Shown here piece by piece: positions 14,706 to 21,777 of a DNA stretch of 22,972 bases. The translations under genes and the position numbers were made by a program. The stretch's first letter is position 1, and the number at the start of each line of letters is the position of its first letter. The notes under the pieces are model-generated. The model saw only the letters and a program-made list of their open reading frames with translations, had not been told where the DNA came from and did no database searches. Origin of the DNA: Bacillota bacterium (GTDB lineage: Bacteria > Bacillota > Clostridia > Oscillospirales > Ruminococcaceae); contig JAEXAZ010000044.1 of assembly GCA_023394255.1 (NCBI GenBank), forward strand, positions 1 through 22,972, given 5' to 3'.

Positions 14706-15635
14706 ATGAGTAAAACACAAAGCCAGCGCCTGGCATACGGCGAAGAACTGGTTGCTTTGGGCGCGGAAAACAAAGAGGTCGTCGTTTTGGAAGCGGACCT
14801 TGGAAAGTCCACCATGTCCTGCCTGTTCCAGCAGGAATATCCCGAGCGGTATTTTGAAATGGGCATCGCCGAACAGAATATGCTTTCCACCGCAGCCGGC
14901 CTTGCCGTGTCAGGCAAAATCCCGTTTTGCAGCACATTTGCGGTATTCGCTTCCGGCAGGGCATATGACCAGATCCGCCAGACGATTTCCATCGGGAAGC
15001 TGAATGTGAAAATCTGCGGTTCCTCCTCCGGCCTTTCGGATTTCGGCGACGGTTCCACCCATCAGGCGGTCGAGGACATCGCGATCATGAGCGCGATTCC
15101 GAACATGACGGTTCTCACCCCCTGCGACGCAACCGAAACGCGTCATGCGGTACGCGCCGCCGCGGCAGTGGAAGGCCCGGTCTACATCCGTGTAGTGCGC
15201 AATGACCTGCCGGATTATATCGCGGAAAAAGAGCCGTTTGAAATCGGAAAGCTGCGCGTTCTGAAAGAAGGACGCGACGTGGCAATCTTTGCGCATGGCT
15301 CGATGGTGGAAACCTCGATGAAGGCGGCCGAACTGCTGGAAGCGCAGGGAATCAGCGCAAAAGTTGTCAACGCAGCCACGATGAAGCCGTTCGACTATCA
15401 AGGCGCGGCGGAAATCGCCAAAACCGTGCGCGCGGTCGTTACCGCGGAAGACCATAACTATATCGGCGGCCTTGCTTCCGCCGTCGCGCTCGCGCTGCGC
15501 AAATCCCCGCTGCCAATGGATTATGTGGCAATCGAGGACCAGTTCGGGCAGTCCGCGCACAGCGCTGCCGAGTTGATGAAGCATTATGGCCTGACCGCGC
15601 AGGATATCGCGGAAAAAGCAAAAAAACTGTTATAA
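14706..15635 (+). CDS. Transketolase, C-terminal subunit (split type)
   Basis: This 309-residue protein covers the pyrimidine-binding and C-terminal domains of transketolase. The catalytic glutamate that activates TPP is Glu56 in FEMGIAEQNM. A GDGSTHQAVEDIA stretch (about 117-129) lines the active site, and the C-terminal domain begins near residue 185 (VAIFAHGSMVETS). It follows the N-terminal subunit by 18 nt with GGGGAGG between, so 1:1 synthesis is expected, and precedes garR by 15 nt. The donor and acceptor preferences cannot be read from sequence. Confidence 0.95.
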   Translation: MSKTQSQRLAYGEELVALGAENKEVVVLEADLGKSTMSCLFQQEYPERYFEMGIAEQNMLSTAAGLAVSGKIPFCSTFAVFASGRAYDQIRQTISIGKLNVKICGSSSGLSDFGDGSTHQAVEDIAIMSAIPNMTVLTPCDATETRHAVRAAAAVEGPVYIRVVRNDLPDYIAEKEPFEIGKLRVLKEGRDVAIFAHGSMVETSMKAAELLEAQGISAKVVNAATMKPFDYQGAAEIAKTVRAVVTAEDHNYIGGLASAVALALRKSPLPMDYVAIEDQFGQSAHSAAELMKHYGLTAQDIAEKAKKLL

Positions 15636-15650
15636 AAGGAGACGGTTAGG

Positions 15651-16538
15651 ATGAAAATCGGATTTATCGGCCTGGGTATCATGGGAAAGCCCATGGCAAA
15701 AAATTTAATCAGGGCGGGGCATGAGCTGATTGTTTATGACGTGGTCGCCGAAAATGTGGAGCAGGTTGTGGAGGCCGGCGCCAAGGCCGGTTCCTCCGCG
15801 CGGGTGGTCGCGAAATCCTGCCCCGTCATCATCACCATGCTGCCCAATTCCCCGCATGTGAAAACGGTTGTCATGGGAGAAAACGGCGTGCTGGAAGGCG
15901 CCAACGCCGGTACCATCCTGATCGACATGAGCTCCATCGCGCCGCTGGCTTCCCAGGAGGTTGAAAAGGCATGTGCCGCCAAAGGCGTCAAGATGCTTGA
16001 CGCGCCCGTTTCCGGCGGGGAACCGAAAGCGGTTGACGGCTCGCTCTCGATCATGGTGGGCGGCGACCGTTCGGTCTATAACGAAGTGAAGGACAATATC
16101 CTGCTTAAAATGGGCGCGTCCGCCGTTTACTGCGGTGAGATCGGTGCGGGCAACACCACAAAGCTCGCAAATCAGGTCATTGTCGCCTGCAACATTGCAG
16201 CCTGCGCCGAGGCCTTTACGCTTGCGAAGAAAGCGGGCGTCGACCCCGCGCTGGTGTTCGACGCCATCAGGGGCGGGCTTGCCGGCTCAACCGTCATGAA
16301 CGCAAAGGTCCCGATGATGCTGGAAGGCAACTTTAAGCCCGGCTTTAAAATCGACCTGCACATCAAAGACCTGAATAACGCGCTTGATACCGGGCACGGC
16401 GTTGGCTCTCCCCTGCCGCTGACAGCCGCGGTGATGGAGATGATGCAGACCCTCCACGCGGACGGCCGAGGACAGGACGACCACAGCAGCCTCGCAAACT
16501 ATTACGCGAAGGTCTCCGGTACCAAAATCGGAAAATAA
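15651..16538 (+). CDS. garR: Tartronate semialdehyde reductase (2-hydroxy-3-oxopropionate reductase)
   Basis: This 295-residue beta-hydroxyacid dehydrogenase reduces 2-hydroxy-3-oxopropanoate to D-glycerate. The Rossmann loop GLGIMG is at 7-12, the substrate signature DAPVSGG at 117-123 and the catalytic lysine at 171 (GAGNTTKLANQ). From memory, long blocks match Escherichia coli GarR nearly word for word, including ITMLPNSPHVK, DMSSIAPLAS, AIRGGLAGSTV, IDLHIKDL and LPLTAAVMEMMQ. I therefore favour GarR over 3-hydroxyisobutyrate or sulfolactaldehyde reductase. It is the last gene of the transketolase run, with AAAGGAG 12 nt before the start. No tartronate semialdehyde source of the usual kind (aldolase or glyoxylate carboligase) is encoded nearby, which points to the transketolase as that source. 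Confidence 0.9.
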   Translation: MKIGFIGLGIMGKPMAKNLIRAGHELIVYDVVAENVEQVVEAGAKAGSSARVVAKSCPVIITMLPNSPHVKTVVMGENGVLEGANAGTILIDMSSIAPLASQEVEKACAAKGVKMLDAPVSGGEPKAVDGSLSIMVGGDRSVYNEVKDNILLKMGASAVYCGEIGAGNTTKLANQVIVACNIAACAEAFTLAKKAGVDPALVFDAIRGGLAGSTVMNAKVPMMLEGNFKPGFKIDLHIKDLNNALDTGHGVGSPLPLTAAVMEMMQTLHADGRGQDDHSSLANYYAKVSGTKIGK

Positions 16539-16544
16539 CAGGAT

Positions 16545-16580
16545 AAAAGGGCATGCACGGTTTCGTGCATGCCCTTTTTG
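16545..16580. terminator. Bidirectional terminator between garR and the Fe-ADH gene
   Basis: Arms AAAAGGGCATGCACG (16545-16559) and CGTGCATGCCCTTTT (16564-16578) pair perfectly over 15 bp with a 4-nt loop and a T tract on each strand. It separates two convergent genes. Confidence 0.92.
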
Positions 16581-16588
16581 TCTGCCTG

Positions 16589-17752
16589 TTACCGGTAAGA
16601 CTGCTCAAGAATTCCGATGACATCCTGATGGGCAATCTCGCAGGGATCGACCTGGAACAGGCCGCCCATAGTCGTCCGCGCATTTTCCGCAATCTGCGCA
16701 AGCTCGCTCTGTTTGATGCCGTAATCGGACATTTTCAATTCCGCCACACCGCAGGCTGCCTGCAGGCCGGCAAGCGCAGAAACGAAATCCATCGGTTCCT
16801 TCGCGTCCGCCTTGCCCAGCGCCTTCGCCATTGCGACCATGCGGGCGTCGCAGGAGCCCGACCGCGCAAGGAACGTATAATAAGCGAGGCTTACCATAAT
16901 CAGCCCCGCACCGTGCTCCAGCTTCGGATGATAAGCGCTCATGGCATGCTCCATCGAATGCTCGGAGGTACAGCCGGAGGTGGACTCCACAATGCCGGAG
17001 AAGGTATTCGCCAGCGCCACGTCCGCGCGCGCCTGTTCGTCGGAGCCGTCCGCGACGGCCTTTGCAAGGCTTTTGCCGACCAGTTCAATGGCTTTCAGCG
17101 CAAACAGGTCGCTCATTTCGCTGGCTATCCGGTTGACATAGCCCTCTGTGCTGTGGAACAGCGCGTCAAACCCCTGATAGGCGGTGAGCCTTGGAGGTAC
17201 CGTCATCATCAGCTCCGGGTCGATGACCGACAGCACCGGGAAAGTACCGTCAAAGCCGAAGCCGATCTTCTCGTTGCCGTTGGTGGTGACCGTCCAGGGG
17301 TCGGCCTCGGTGCCGGTGCCCGCCGTGGTGGTAATCGCGACAACCGGGAGCGGCGCGTGCAGGACAGGTTTCCCTTTCCCGCTGCCGCCGGAAATATAGT
17401 CCCAATAATCCCCTTCATTGGCCGCCATAACGGCAATCGCTTTCGCCGAATCGATGCTGCTGCCGCCGCCAAGCCCTACGACGAAGTCGCAGCCGCCGGA
17501 CTTTGCCAGCGCGGCGCCCTCCATCACATGCTCTTTGATGGGGTTGGGCAGAACCTTATCGAACAGGACGTGCTCTGCGCCCGCCTTTTCGAGCTGTTCC
17601 TCGACACGCGCGAGATAGCCGTATTTTTTGACCGACTGCCCGGAAGAAGTGACGATCAGCGCCTTTTTGCCCGGTAGGGCATGCCGGTGCAGTTCCGCCA
17701 GCTTTCCTTTCCCGAACAAAAGCCGCGCGGGCATATAAAACTCAAAACTCAT
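16589..17752 (-). CDS. Iron-dependent (group III) alcohol dehydrogenase
   Basis: This 387-residue enzyme has the usual group III length. The nucleotide-binding motif GGGSSID is at 95-101. The Asp/His metal set is Asp196 and His200 (GFDALFH) plus His265 and His280, with His269 as the usual active-site histidine. The family reduces short aldehydes, or oxidises the matching alcohols, with NAD(P)H: butanal, lactaldehyde, glycolaldehyde, 1,3-propanediol and so on. It is convergent with the transketolase-GarR operon, sharing the terminator, and may reduce an aldehyde side product such as glycolaldehyde; that is a guess from position. It follows the aldo/keto reductase gene by 26 nt on the same strand and may be cotranscribed with it from the MerR-type promoter. 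Confidence 0.94.
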   Translation of the reverse strand: MSFEFYMPARLLFGKGKLAELHRHALPGKKALIVTSSGQSVKKYGYLARVEEQLEKAGAEHVLFDKVLPNPIKEHVMEGAALAKSGGCDFVVGLGGGSSIDSAKAIAVMAANEGDYWDYISGGSGKGKPVLHAPLPVVAITTTAGTGTEADPWTVTTNGNEKIGFGFDGTFPVLSVIDPELMMTVPPRLTAYQGFDALFHSTEGYVNRIASEMSDLFALKAIELVGKSLAKAVADGSDEQARADVALANTFSGIVESTSGCTSEHSMEHAMSAYHPKLEHGAGLIMVSLAYYTFLARSGSCDARMVAMAKALGKADAKEPMDFVSALAGLQAACGVAELKMSDYGIKQSELAQIAENARTTMGGLFQVDPCEIAHQDVIGILEQSYR

Positions 17753-17778
17753 AGCAAGATCCTCCTGAAAATAAATAG

Positions 17779-18702
17779 TTACGGCAGTTCATTCCCCGCC
17801 GCCTGATAGATTCCATACCAGTCCTCGCGGGTGAGGCGGATTTCCGCCGCCTTACAGATTTCCTTTAAGCGGGCGGGGTTCATGGTTCCGGCGACCGGCT
17901 GCATTTTTGCCGGATGGCGCAGCAGCCACGCAATGGCGATCGTGGTGTTGGAAACGCCGTATGCCGCCGCGATTTCATCGATCTTATCGTTCAGCTCCGG
18001 GAATTTGTCGTTTCCAAGGAAGACCCCTTCAAAAAAGCCGTATTGGAACGGCGACCACGGCTGGATGGTCATGTCATGCAGGCGGCAATAATCGAGGATG
18101 CTGCCGTCGCGGCAAACCGCCGGGCTATTTTGCATATTCACGTTGATGCCGTTGCTGATCATCGCGCAGTTGGTAATGCTCAGCTGCAGCTGGTTTGCAA
18201 CAAGCGGCTGTTTTACATATTTTTTCAGAAGCCGTATCTGCATCGGGTTCTGGTTGGAAACACCGAAATGCCGCACCTTTCCGGCCGATTCCAAACGGTC
18301 GAACGCCTCGGCAACTTCTTCCGGTTCGACAAGCGCGTCCGGACGGTGCAGCAAAAGGACGTCAAGATAGTCCGTTTTCAGCCGCCTGAGGCTGCCGTCG
18401 ACCGCTTCGAGGATGTGCTCCTTCGAAAAATCGAACATGCGGGGCTCTTTGCGGATTCCGCACTTTGACTGGAGGATGATTTTTTCACGCACATCCGCGT
18501 TCATATGCACCGCATCCGCAAACATCTGCTCGCAGAGCCCGTCGCCATATACATCCGCATGGTCGAAGAAATTCGCGCCCTCATCCAGCGCGGTCTGCAC
18601 AAACCGCTCCGCGCCGGCGGGATCCAGCGACCTGATGCGCATGCACCCCACGGCAATAACCGGAACTTCCAGACTGGAATTTCCAAGCTTCATCGTTTTC
18701 AT
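17779..18702 (-). CDS. Aldo/keto reductase
   Basis: I choose ATG 18702 (307 residues, beginning MKTMKLGNSSLEVP) because AAGGGGA lies just upstream on the minus strand; longer starts run into the promoter. It is an AKR of the YdhF-like group. The catalytic tetrad is Asp47 (FFDHADVYG), Tyr52, Lys80 and His119 (LLLHRPD). The family reduces aldehydes and ketones with NAD(P)H. The MerR-type promoter directly upstream implies induction by reactive aldehydes or electrophiles. The iron-dependent alcohol dehydrogenase follows at 26 nt, so the two may be an aldehyde-clearing pair. Confidence 0.93.
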   Translation of the reverse strand: MKTMKLGNSSLEVPVIAVGCMRIRSLDPAGAERFVQTALDEGANFFDHADVYGDGLCEQMFADAVHMNADVREKIILQSKCGIRKEPRMFDFSKEHILEAVDGSLRRLKTDYLDVLLLHRPDALVEPEEVAEAFDRLESAGKVRHFGVSNQNPMQIRLLKKYVKQPLVANQLQLSITNCAMISNGINVNMQNSPAVCRDGSILDYCRLHDMTIQPWSPFQYGFFEGVFLGNDKFPELNDKIDEIAAAYGVSNTTIAIAWLLRHPAKMQPVAGTMNPARLKEICKAAEIRLTREDWYGIYQAAGNELP

Positions 18703-18741
18703 CAGACTTCCCCTTTTTAGTAAAATTTGGATTCTCCGCTC

Positions 18742-18770
18742 TTGCAAAACGGACAAAAATCTTGTATATT
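18742..18770 (+). promoter_or_regulatory. Promoter of the merR gene
   Basis: TTGCAA (18742-18747) and TATATT (18765-18770) are 17 nt apart on the plus strand. The predicted start, near 18777, lies inside the divergent promoter and next to the dyad operator, so the bound regulator would also affect its own synthesis. Confidence 0.55.
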
Positions 18771-18773
18771 GGA

Positions 18774-18804
18774 ATTATATCTCTTAAAGTTCACTTTAAG
18801 TCAA
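18774..18804 (-). promoter_or_regulatory. MerR-type 19-bp-spacer promoter of the aldo/keto reductase gene
   Basis: On the minus strand TTGACT (18799-18804) and TATAAT (18774-18779) are separated by 19 nt, the long spacer that MerR regulators correct by twisting the DNA. The spacer carries most of the dyad CTTAAAGT-TC-ACTTTAAG (18783-18800), which has the CTTAAAG-N4-CTTTAAG form known for AdhR/NmlR-type regulators. Confidence 0.85.
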
Positions 18805-18835
18805 TAGCCGATTTTTTTATTGAGGAGAAATGTTT

Positions 18836-19231
18836 ATGAGTTATTCCATCAGTCAGGCGGCACAGATCGTGCACCTGATGCCCCACACGCTGAGATACTA
18901 TGAAAAGGAAGGGCTTCTCCCGTTTGTCGGCCGGACGGAGAGCGGCATCCGGCAATTCTCGGAAGAAGATATGGAGTGGCTGGAACTGATCTGCTGCCTG
19001 AAAAGCACCGGCATGCCGATTCGGGAAATCAAGGAGTTTGTCCTGCTGAGCATGGAGGGGGACCATACGCTTGCCGCCCGCTGTGAAATGCTGGAAGCGC
19101 ACAAAAAGTCCGTGGAACGGCAGATGGAGGAGATGCGCTGCCATCTGGAAAAAGTGACCTGCAAAATCAACTGCTACAACGAAAAATATCTCACGTATCT
19201 CGCCCAACCGGAGCAGGTTGCCCATACATAA
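18836..19231 (+). CDS. MerR-family regulator, AdhR/NmlR-like (aldehyde/electrophile sensor)
   Basis: I choose ATG 18836 (131 residues): GAGGAG is 8 nt upstream of it but only 2 nt from the in-frame ATG at 18830. Residues 2-70 are the winged helix-turn-helix (YSISQAAQIV, TLRYYEKEGLLP). Residues about 75-115 form the dimerisation coiled coil, and there is no large effector domain. Cys53 and Cys54 (LICCLKSTGMP) lie where AdhR/NmlR proteins carry their reactive cysteine. In Bacillus subtilis AdhR this thiol reacts with aldehydes. It diverges from the aldo/keto reductase gene across a matching operator and is followed 53 nt later by a nitroreductase gene. Confidence 0.9.
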   Translation: MSYSISQAAQIVHLMPHTLRYYEKEGLLPFVGRTESGIRQFSEEDMEWLELICCLKSTGMPIREIKEFVLLSMEGDHTLAARCEMLEAHKKSVERQMEEMRCHLEKVTCKINCYNEKYLTYLAQPEQVAHT

Positions 19232-19284
19232 TGCTTTGGCACCGGGATGACAATATTCTATCATTGACAGAAAGGGTGGATGTT

Positions 19285-19803
19285 ATGAGCCAGGTATTGG
19301 AAAACATTAAAACGAGAAGGAGTGTGCGCAGCTATCAGGATACGCAGATTCCCGGGGAACAGCTTGAACAGATTCTGACTGCGGGGCTGTATGCGCCCAG
19401 CGCAAAAAACTCGCAGCTCTGCCAGTTTACGGTCGTGCAGGGCAAAGAGAAACTGGAAGCGCTGCATGATGCCATTGCGAAAGCAATTCACAATCCCGAT
19501 TACCACCATTTTTATAATGCGCCTACCCTTGTGATGGTTTCCGCGCCGGAGGACTATCCGCTTGCGGCACCCGACTGTGCGGTCGCGCTGGAAAATATGT
19601 TCCTGGCCGCCCACGACCTGAAGCTCGGCTCGGTCTGGATCAACCAGCTTCGCGGGATTTGCGGTCAGCCGGAGATTCGCTCCATCCTGACCAGATATGG
19701 CGTCCCGGAGAACCACAATGTGTACGGCTGTGCGGCGATCGGATATCCGGCGGTCGAAGTCGTCCCCGACCGTGAAACCAGGGACAAAGTGGTATTTGCG
19801 TAA
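19285..19803 (+). CDS. Nitroreductase-family flavoprotein
   Basis: I choose ATG 19285 (172 residues, beginning MSQVLENIKTRRSVRSY) because AAAGGGTGG precedes it at good distance; a longer frame back to 19231 lacks a site. The N-terminal RRSVRSY and GLYAPSAKNSQ motifs bind FMN phosphate and ribityl, and NMFLAAHDLKLGSVWIN is the usual mid-domain helix. These FMN enzymes reduce nitro compounds, quinones or enones with NAD(P)H. Placement behind the thiol-sensing MerR gene fits an electrophile-detoxifying role. A terminator follows. Confidence 0.93.
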   Translation: MSQVLENIKTRRSVRSYQDTQIPGEQLEQILTAGLYAPSAKNSQLCQFTVVQGKEKLEALHDAIAKAIHNPDYHHFYNAPTLVMVSAPEDYPLAAPDCAVALENMFLAAHDLKLGSVWINQLRGICGQPEIRSILTRYGVPENHNVYGCAAIGYPAVEVVPDRETRDKVVFA

Positions 19804-19827
19804 ACAATTCGCGCTTGGGTTGTCAGG

Positions 19828-19866
19828 AAGCGCTGTTTGCAGTTTAATTGCAAACAGCGCTTTTTT
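19828..19866 (+). terminator. Terminator of merR-nitroreductase
   Basis: Arms AAGCGCTGTTTGCA (19828-19841) and TGCAAACAGCGCTT (19849-19862) are perfectly complementary over 14 bp with a 7-nt loop, followed by a T run. Confidence 0.93.
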
Positions 19867-19944
19867 GTTGCGTTAATTTATACAATAATATGCCGTTTGA
19901 TTTGTTTAAAAAGCAGAAATTTCGAAACAAGTGTCAGAAAACGC

Positions 19945-20009
19945 CTTTTCCAAACGTTTTATTAGGTAGAGATTATACAGGCTTTTCCGGTTTGGAAAAG
20001 CGCAGGAGG
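19945..20009 (+). promoter_or_regulatory. Leader with two mutually exclusive hairpins before a ribosome-binding site
   Basis: CTTTTCCAAAC (19945-19955) pairs perfectly with GTTTGGAAAAG (19990-20000). Alternatively GCTTTTCC (19981-19988) pairs with GGAAAAGC (19994-20001). Both use the same GGAAAAG segment, which ends 3 nt before the AGGAGG (20004-20009) serving the TTG start at 20016. The pairing is seen in the sequence; a regulatory switch is inference. Confidence 0.45.
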
Positions 20010-20015
20010 CGCGTT

Positions 20016-20510
20016 TTGATACAGCCGACATGGGGAACGCCGCGCAAGCTGCCGGAGCCCTCCTTTTCATCAGCGGTAAAACAGCTTTACCTATTGGCTC
20101 TGCTTTCCCTCGGCGATCCGGTCGCGGCCGAGCAGACTGTGCGGGATGCCCTGCTGCACACCGCCCGGAACCCCCCGGGGAACCCGGACAGCGGCAGATT
20201 TTTCGCACTTGCCGTCAAAAAATTATATCGGAACCTAAAAAAGGCGGCCAAAAAGACCGCCTATCAGTCCTGTCTTTCCGCCTGCACGGGTTTTTCGGAC
20301 CTGAGCGGCGGGGCATCCTATGCCGAAGCCGGGCCGATGATGAAGGTGCTCAGCCAATTTCCCTTTCCGGACCGGTTTTTACTGGTATGCTGCGCTCAGC
20401 GCTATCCTGTCACAGAGATTGCCGGGATTTCAGGTATGCCGGTCTGGTTTGTCAGGAGACGCCTGAACCGCACGGTGCGCAGAATGGCGAGCGGCCTGCA
20501 AATCATCTGA
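20016..20510 (+). CDS. Divergent ECF-type sigma factor-like protein
   Basis: The only start with a good ribosome-binding site is TTG 20016, 6 nt after AGGAGG, giving 164 residues. In-frame starts further upstream fall in the previous terminator (19848) or lack a site (19890). Residues about 18-80 (QLYLLALLSLGDPVAAEQTVRDALL) resemble sigma region 2, where ECF factors read 'LGDxxxAEDxVQE'. Residues about 110-160 (LSQFPFPDRFLLVCCAQRY, then EIAGISGMPVWFVRRRLNR) match the helix-turn-helix of region 4.2. The central part is short and rich in Lys and Gly, and several conserved acidic positions are absent. It may be a specialised sigma factor or a sigma-like regulator. No anti-sigma gene is adjacent. 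Confidence 0.6.
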   Translation: MIQPTWGTPRKLPEPSFSSAVKQLYLLALLSLGDPVAAEQTVRDALLHTARNPPGNPDSGRFFALAVKKLYRNLKKAAKKTAYQSCLSACTGFSDLSGGASYAEAGPMMKVLSQFPFPDRFLLVCCAQRYPVTEIAGISGMPVWFVRRRLNRTVRRMASGLQII

Positions 20511-20650
20511 GTACGAAACAAAAGGAAACCGATCCCATTATATTTGTATAATACAGGTGAAGCTTGTCCTTTTTTGCTTTTGAGCATTTAGCATAATAAC
20601 TATATTCTATTTTTATATTCCAGTGTTTCGTACAAAATCGTATAAAATCG

Positions 20651-20679
20651 TTGACAATCAATTTTAATCATGATAGCAT
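20651..20679 (+). promoter_or_regulatory. Promoter of the lacI-family gene
   Basis: TTGACA (20651-20656) and TAGCAT (20674-20679) are 17 nt apart, predicting a start near 20686, immediately before the operator-like site at 20688. Confidence 0.6.
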
Positions 20680-20687
20680 ACTTATAT

Positions 20688-20699
20688 GGAACCGATTCC
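20688..20699 (+). promoter_or_regulatory. Candidate LacI-family operator, own gene
   Basis: GGAACCGATTCC is a near-palindrome with one mismatched pair and the central CpG typical of LacI-family operators. It lies just downstream of the predicted transcription start. A closely related GGAACCGTTCC occurs at 21778, before the next gene. Confidence 0.6.
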
Positions 20700-20714
20700 C
20701 CAGGAGAGTGTAGT

Positions 20715-21734
20715 ATGACAATAAAAGACATCGCCGATAAGGCGGGGGTCTCCAAATCCACCGTTTCCAGAGTGCTGAGCGGCAACGGATATGTGAACGA
20801 GGAGACCCGGAAAAAAGTGGAATCCATTATTGAGCAGACCCATTACCTGCCTTCCGCGACCGCGCGAAGCCTTTCAAAACGGGAAACCAATGCAATCGGA
20901 GTCATTGTCCCGGAAATTGACAATAGCTTTTTCGGAGAAGTCCTGCGGGGAATCACCGAAATCGTCGACCAGAACAATCTTACCATGATCTGCTGCGATA
21001 CGAACAATAATGCCCAGAAAGAGGAGCGCGCGCTTTCTATGCTCGGGCAGCAACGCGTGCGGGGCGTTATCATCACACCGGCCATCGACTATTCGGAACC
21101 GAACGCCGCGAAAAAGCTGCGGCGGCTGCTGAATAATCTGAACGTCCCGGTGGTCGTGGTGGACCGCGAAATTGATAACTGCACCTGGGACGGCGTTTTC
21201 TATGAAAATTTTCAAAGCGCTTACTGCGCCACAAAGGTGCTGATTGAAGAAGGCCACCGGAAAATCGGGATTATTACGGGCGATCTCGGGCTTAAACTGG
21301 CCCGTGAGCGCTATCAGGGCTTTCTGCAGGCGATGGAGGATTATGACCTGCCCGTGGAGCCGCAGTATATCTACCGGGGCGATTTTACCATAGACACCGC
21401 CTACCGGCTCGCGAAGAACATGTTTGAAAGCGGGGATGTGCCGGAAGCGGTCTTTACCTGCAACAACCGCACCAACCTCGGTTTTATCAAAGCCGCCAGA
21501 GAAAAAAAAATTAAGCTGGGGCATGATATTGCCGCAATCGGCATTGACCATGTGGAAGTTTTAGACATTCTGGATTACAATTTCAGCTATGTCACGAGGG
21601 ACACCGTGGAAATGGGGCGGGTGGCAATCTCCATGCTGCTCAACCGGCTTAAAAATCCCGATATGCAGCGGAATTTCCGCATTATGCCCTATAAGCTGGT
21701 GCTGAAAGGTTCCGAGAAAAGGATGCCGGAATAA
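20715..21734 (+). CDS. LacI-family transcriptional regulator
   Basis: ATG 20715 follows AGGAGAG and gives 339 residues, the usual family length. The N-terminal helix-turn-helix (TIKDIADKAGVSKSTVSRVL, residues 2-21) and hinge (YLPSATARSLSKR) are canonical. Residues from about 60 form the periplasmic-binding-protein-like sugar-sensing domain (IGVIVPEIDNSFFGEVLRG; later GIDHVE near the C-terminal ligand site). It binds DNA as a dimer and is usually released by a sugar. The same operator motif precedes this gene and the sugar-binding lipoprotein gene downstream, so it likely controls itself and that ABC transporter. Confidence 0.95.
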   Translation: MTIKDIADKAGVSKSTVSRVLSGNGYVNEETRKKVESIIEQTHYLPSATARSLSKRETNAIGVIVPEIDNSFFGEVLRGITEIVDQNNLTMICCDTNNNAQKEERALSMLGQQRVRGVIITPAIDYSEPNAAKKLRRLLNNLNVPVVVVDREIDNCTWDGVFYENFQSAYCATKVLIEEGHRKIGIITGDLGLKLARERYQGFLQAMEDYDLPVEPQYIYRGDFTIDTAYRLAKNMFESGDVPEAVFTCNNRTNLGFIKAAREKKIKLGHDIAAIGIDHVEVLDILDYNFSYVTRDTVEMGRVAISMLLNRLKNPDMQRNFRIMPYKLVLKGSEKRMPE

Positions 21735-21737
21735 AAA

Positions 21738-21768
21738 ACAAAAAGATGCCCTCCGGGCGTTCTTTTTG
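21738..21768 (+). terminator. Terminator after the lacI-family gene
   Basis: An AAAAAGA arm pairs with TCTTTTT around an inner GCCC/GGGC stem with a small loop. The outer arm supplies the T tract. The stem has an imperfect junction. Confidence 0.75.
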
Positions 21769-21777
21769 CAGAATTGT

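Noticed and set aside
14910..15584. Minus-strand open frame of 224 codons
   Set aside because: It is antisense to the transketolase C-terminal subunit, with no start context and no family resemblance.
13842..15635. Housekeeping transketolase
   Set aside because: No other pentose phosphate genes are nearby. Placement between a dehydrogenase and garR under a GntR regulator favours a catabolic role, though dual use cannot be excluded.
13842..16538. Sulfoglycolytic transketolase (SqwGH-type) pathway
   Set aside because: The split transketolase fits, but no sulfoquinovose isomerase, sulfosugar isomerase or sulfoacetaldehyde-specific partner is encoded, and the reductase matches GarR rather than sulfolactaldehyde reductase. 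It is not excluded, only unsupported.
16553..17677. Long plus-strand open frame of 374 codons
   Set aside because: It lies antisense over the iron-dependent alcohol dehydrogenase, has no ribosome-binding site and starts inside the bidirectional terminator. Its Arg/Gly/Ala-rich composition is typical of an antisense shadow.
19848..20015. Upstream extension of the sigma-like protein from TTG 19848
   Set aside because: That start lies inside the nitroreductase terminator stem, and the added segment has no sigma-like sequence. TTG 20016 has an ideal AGGAGG.
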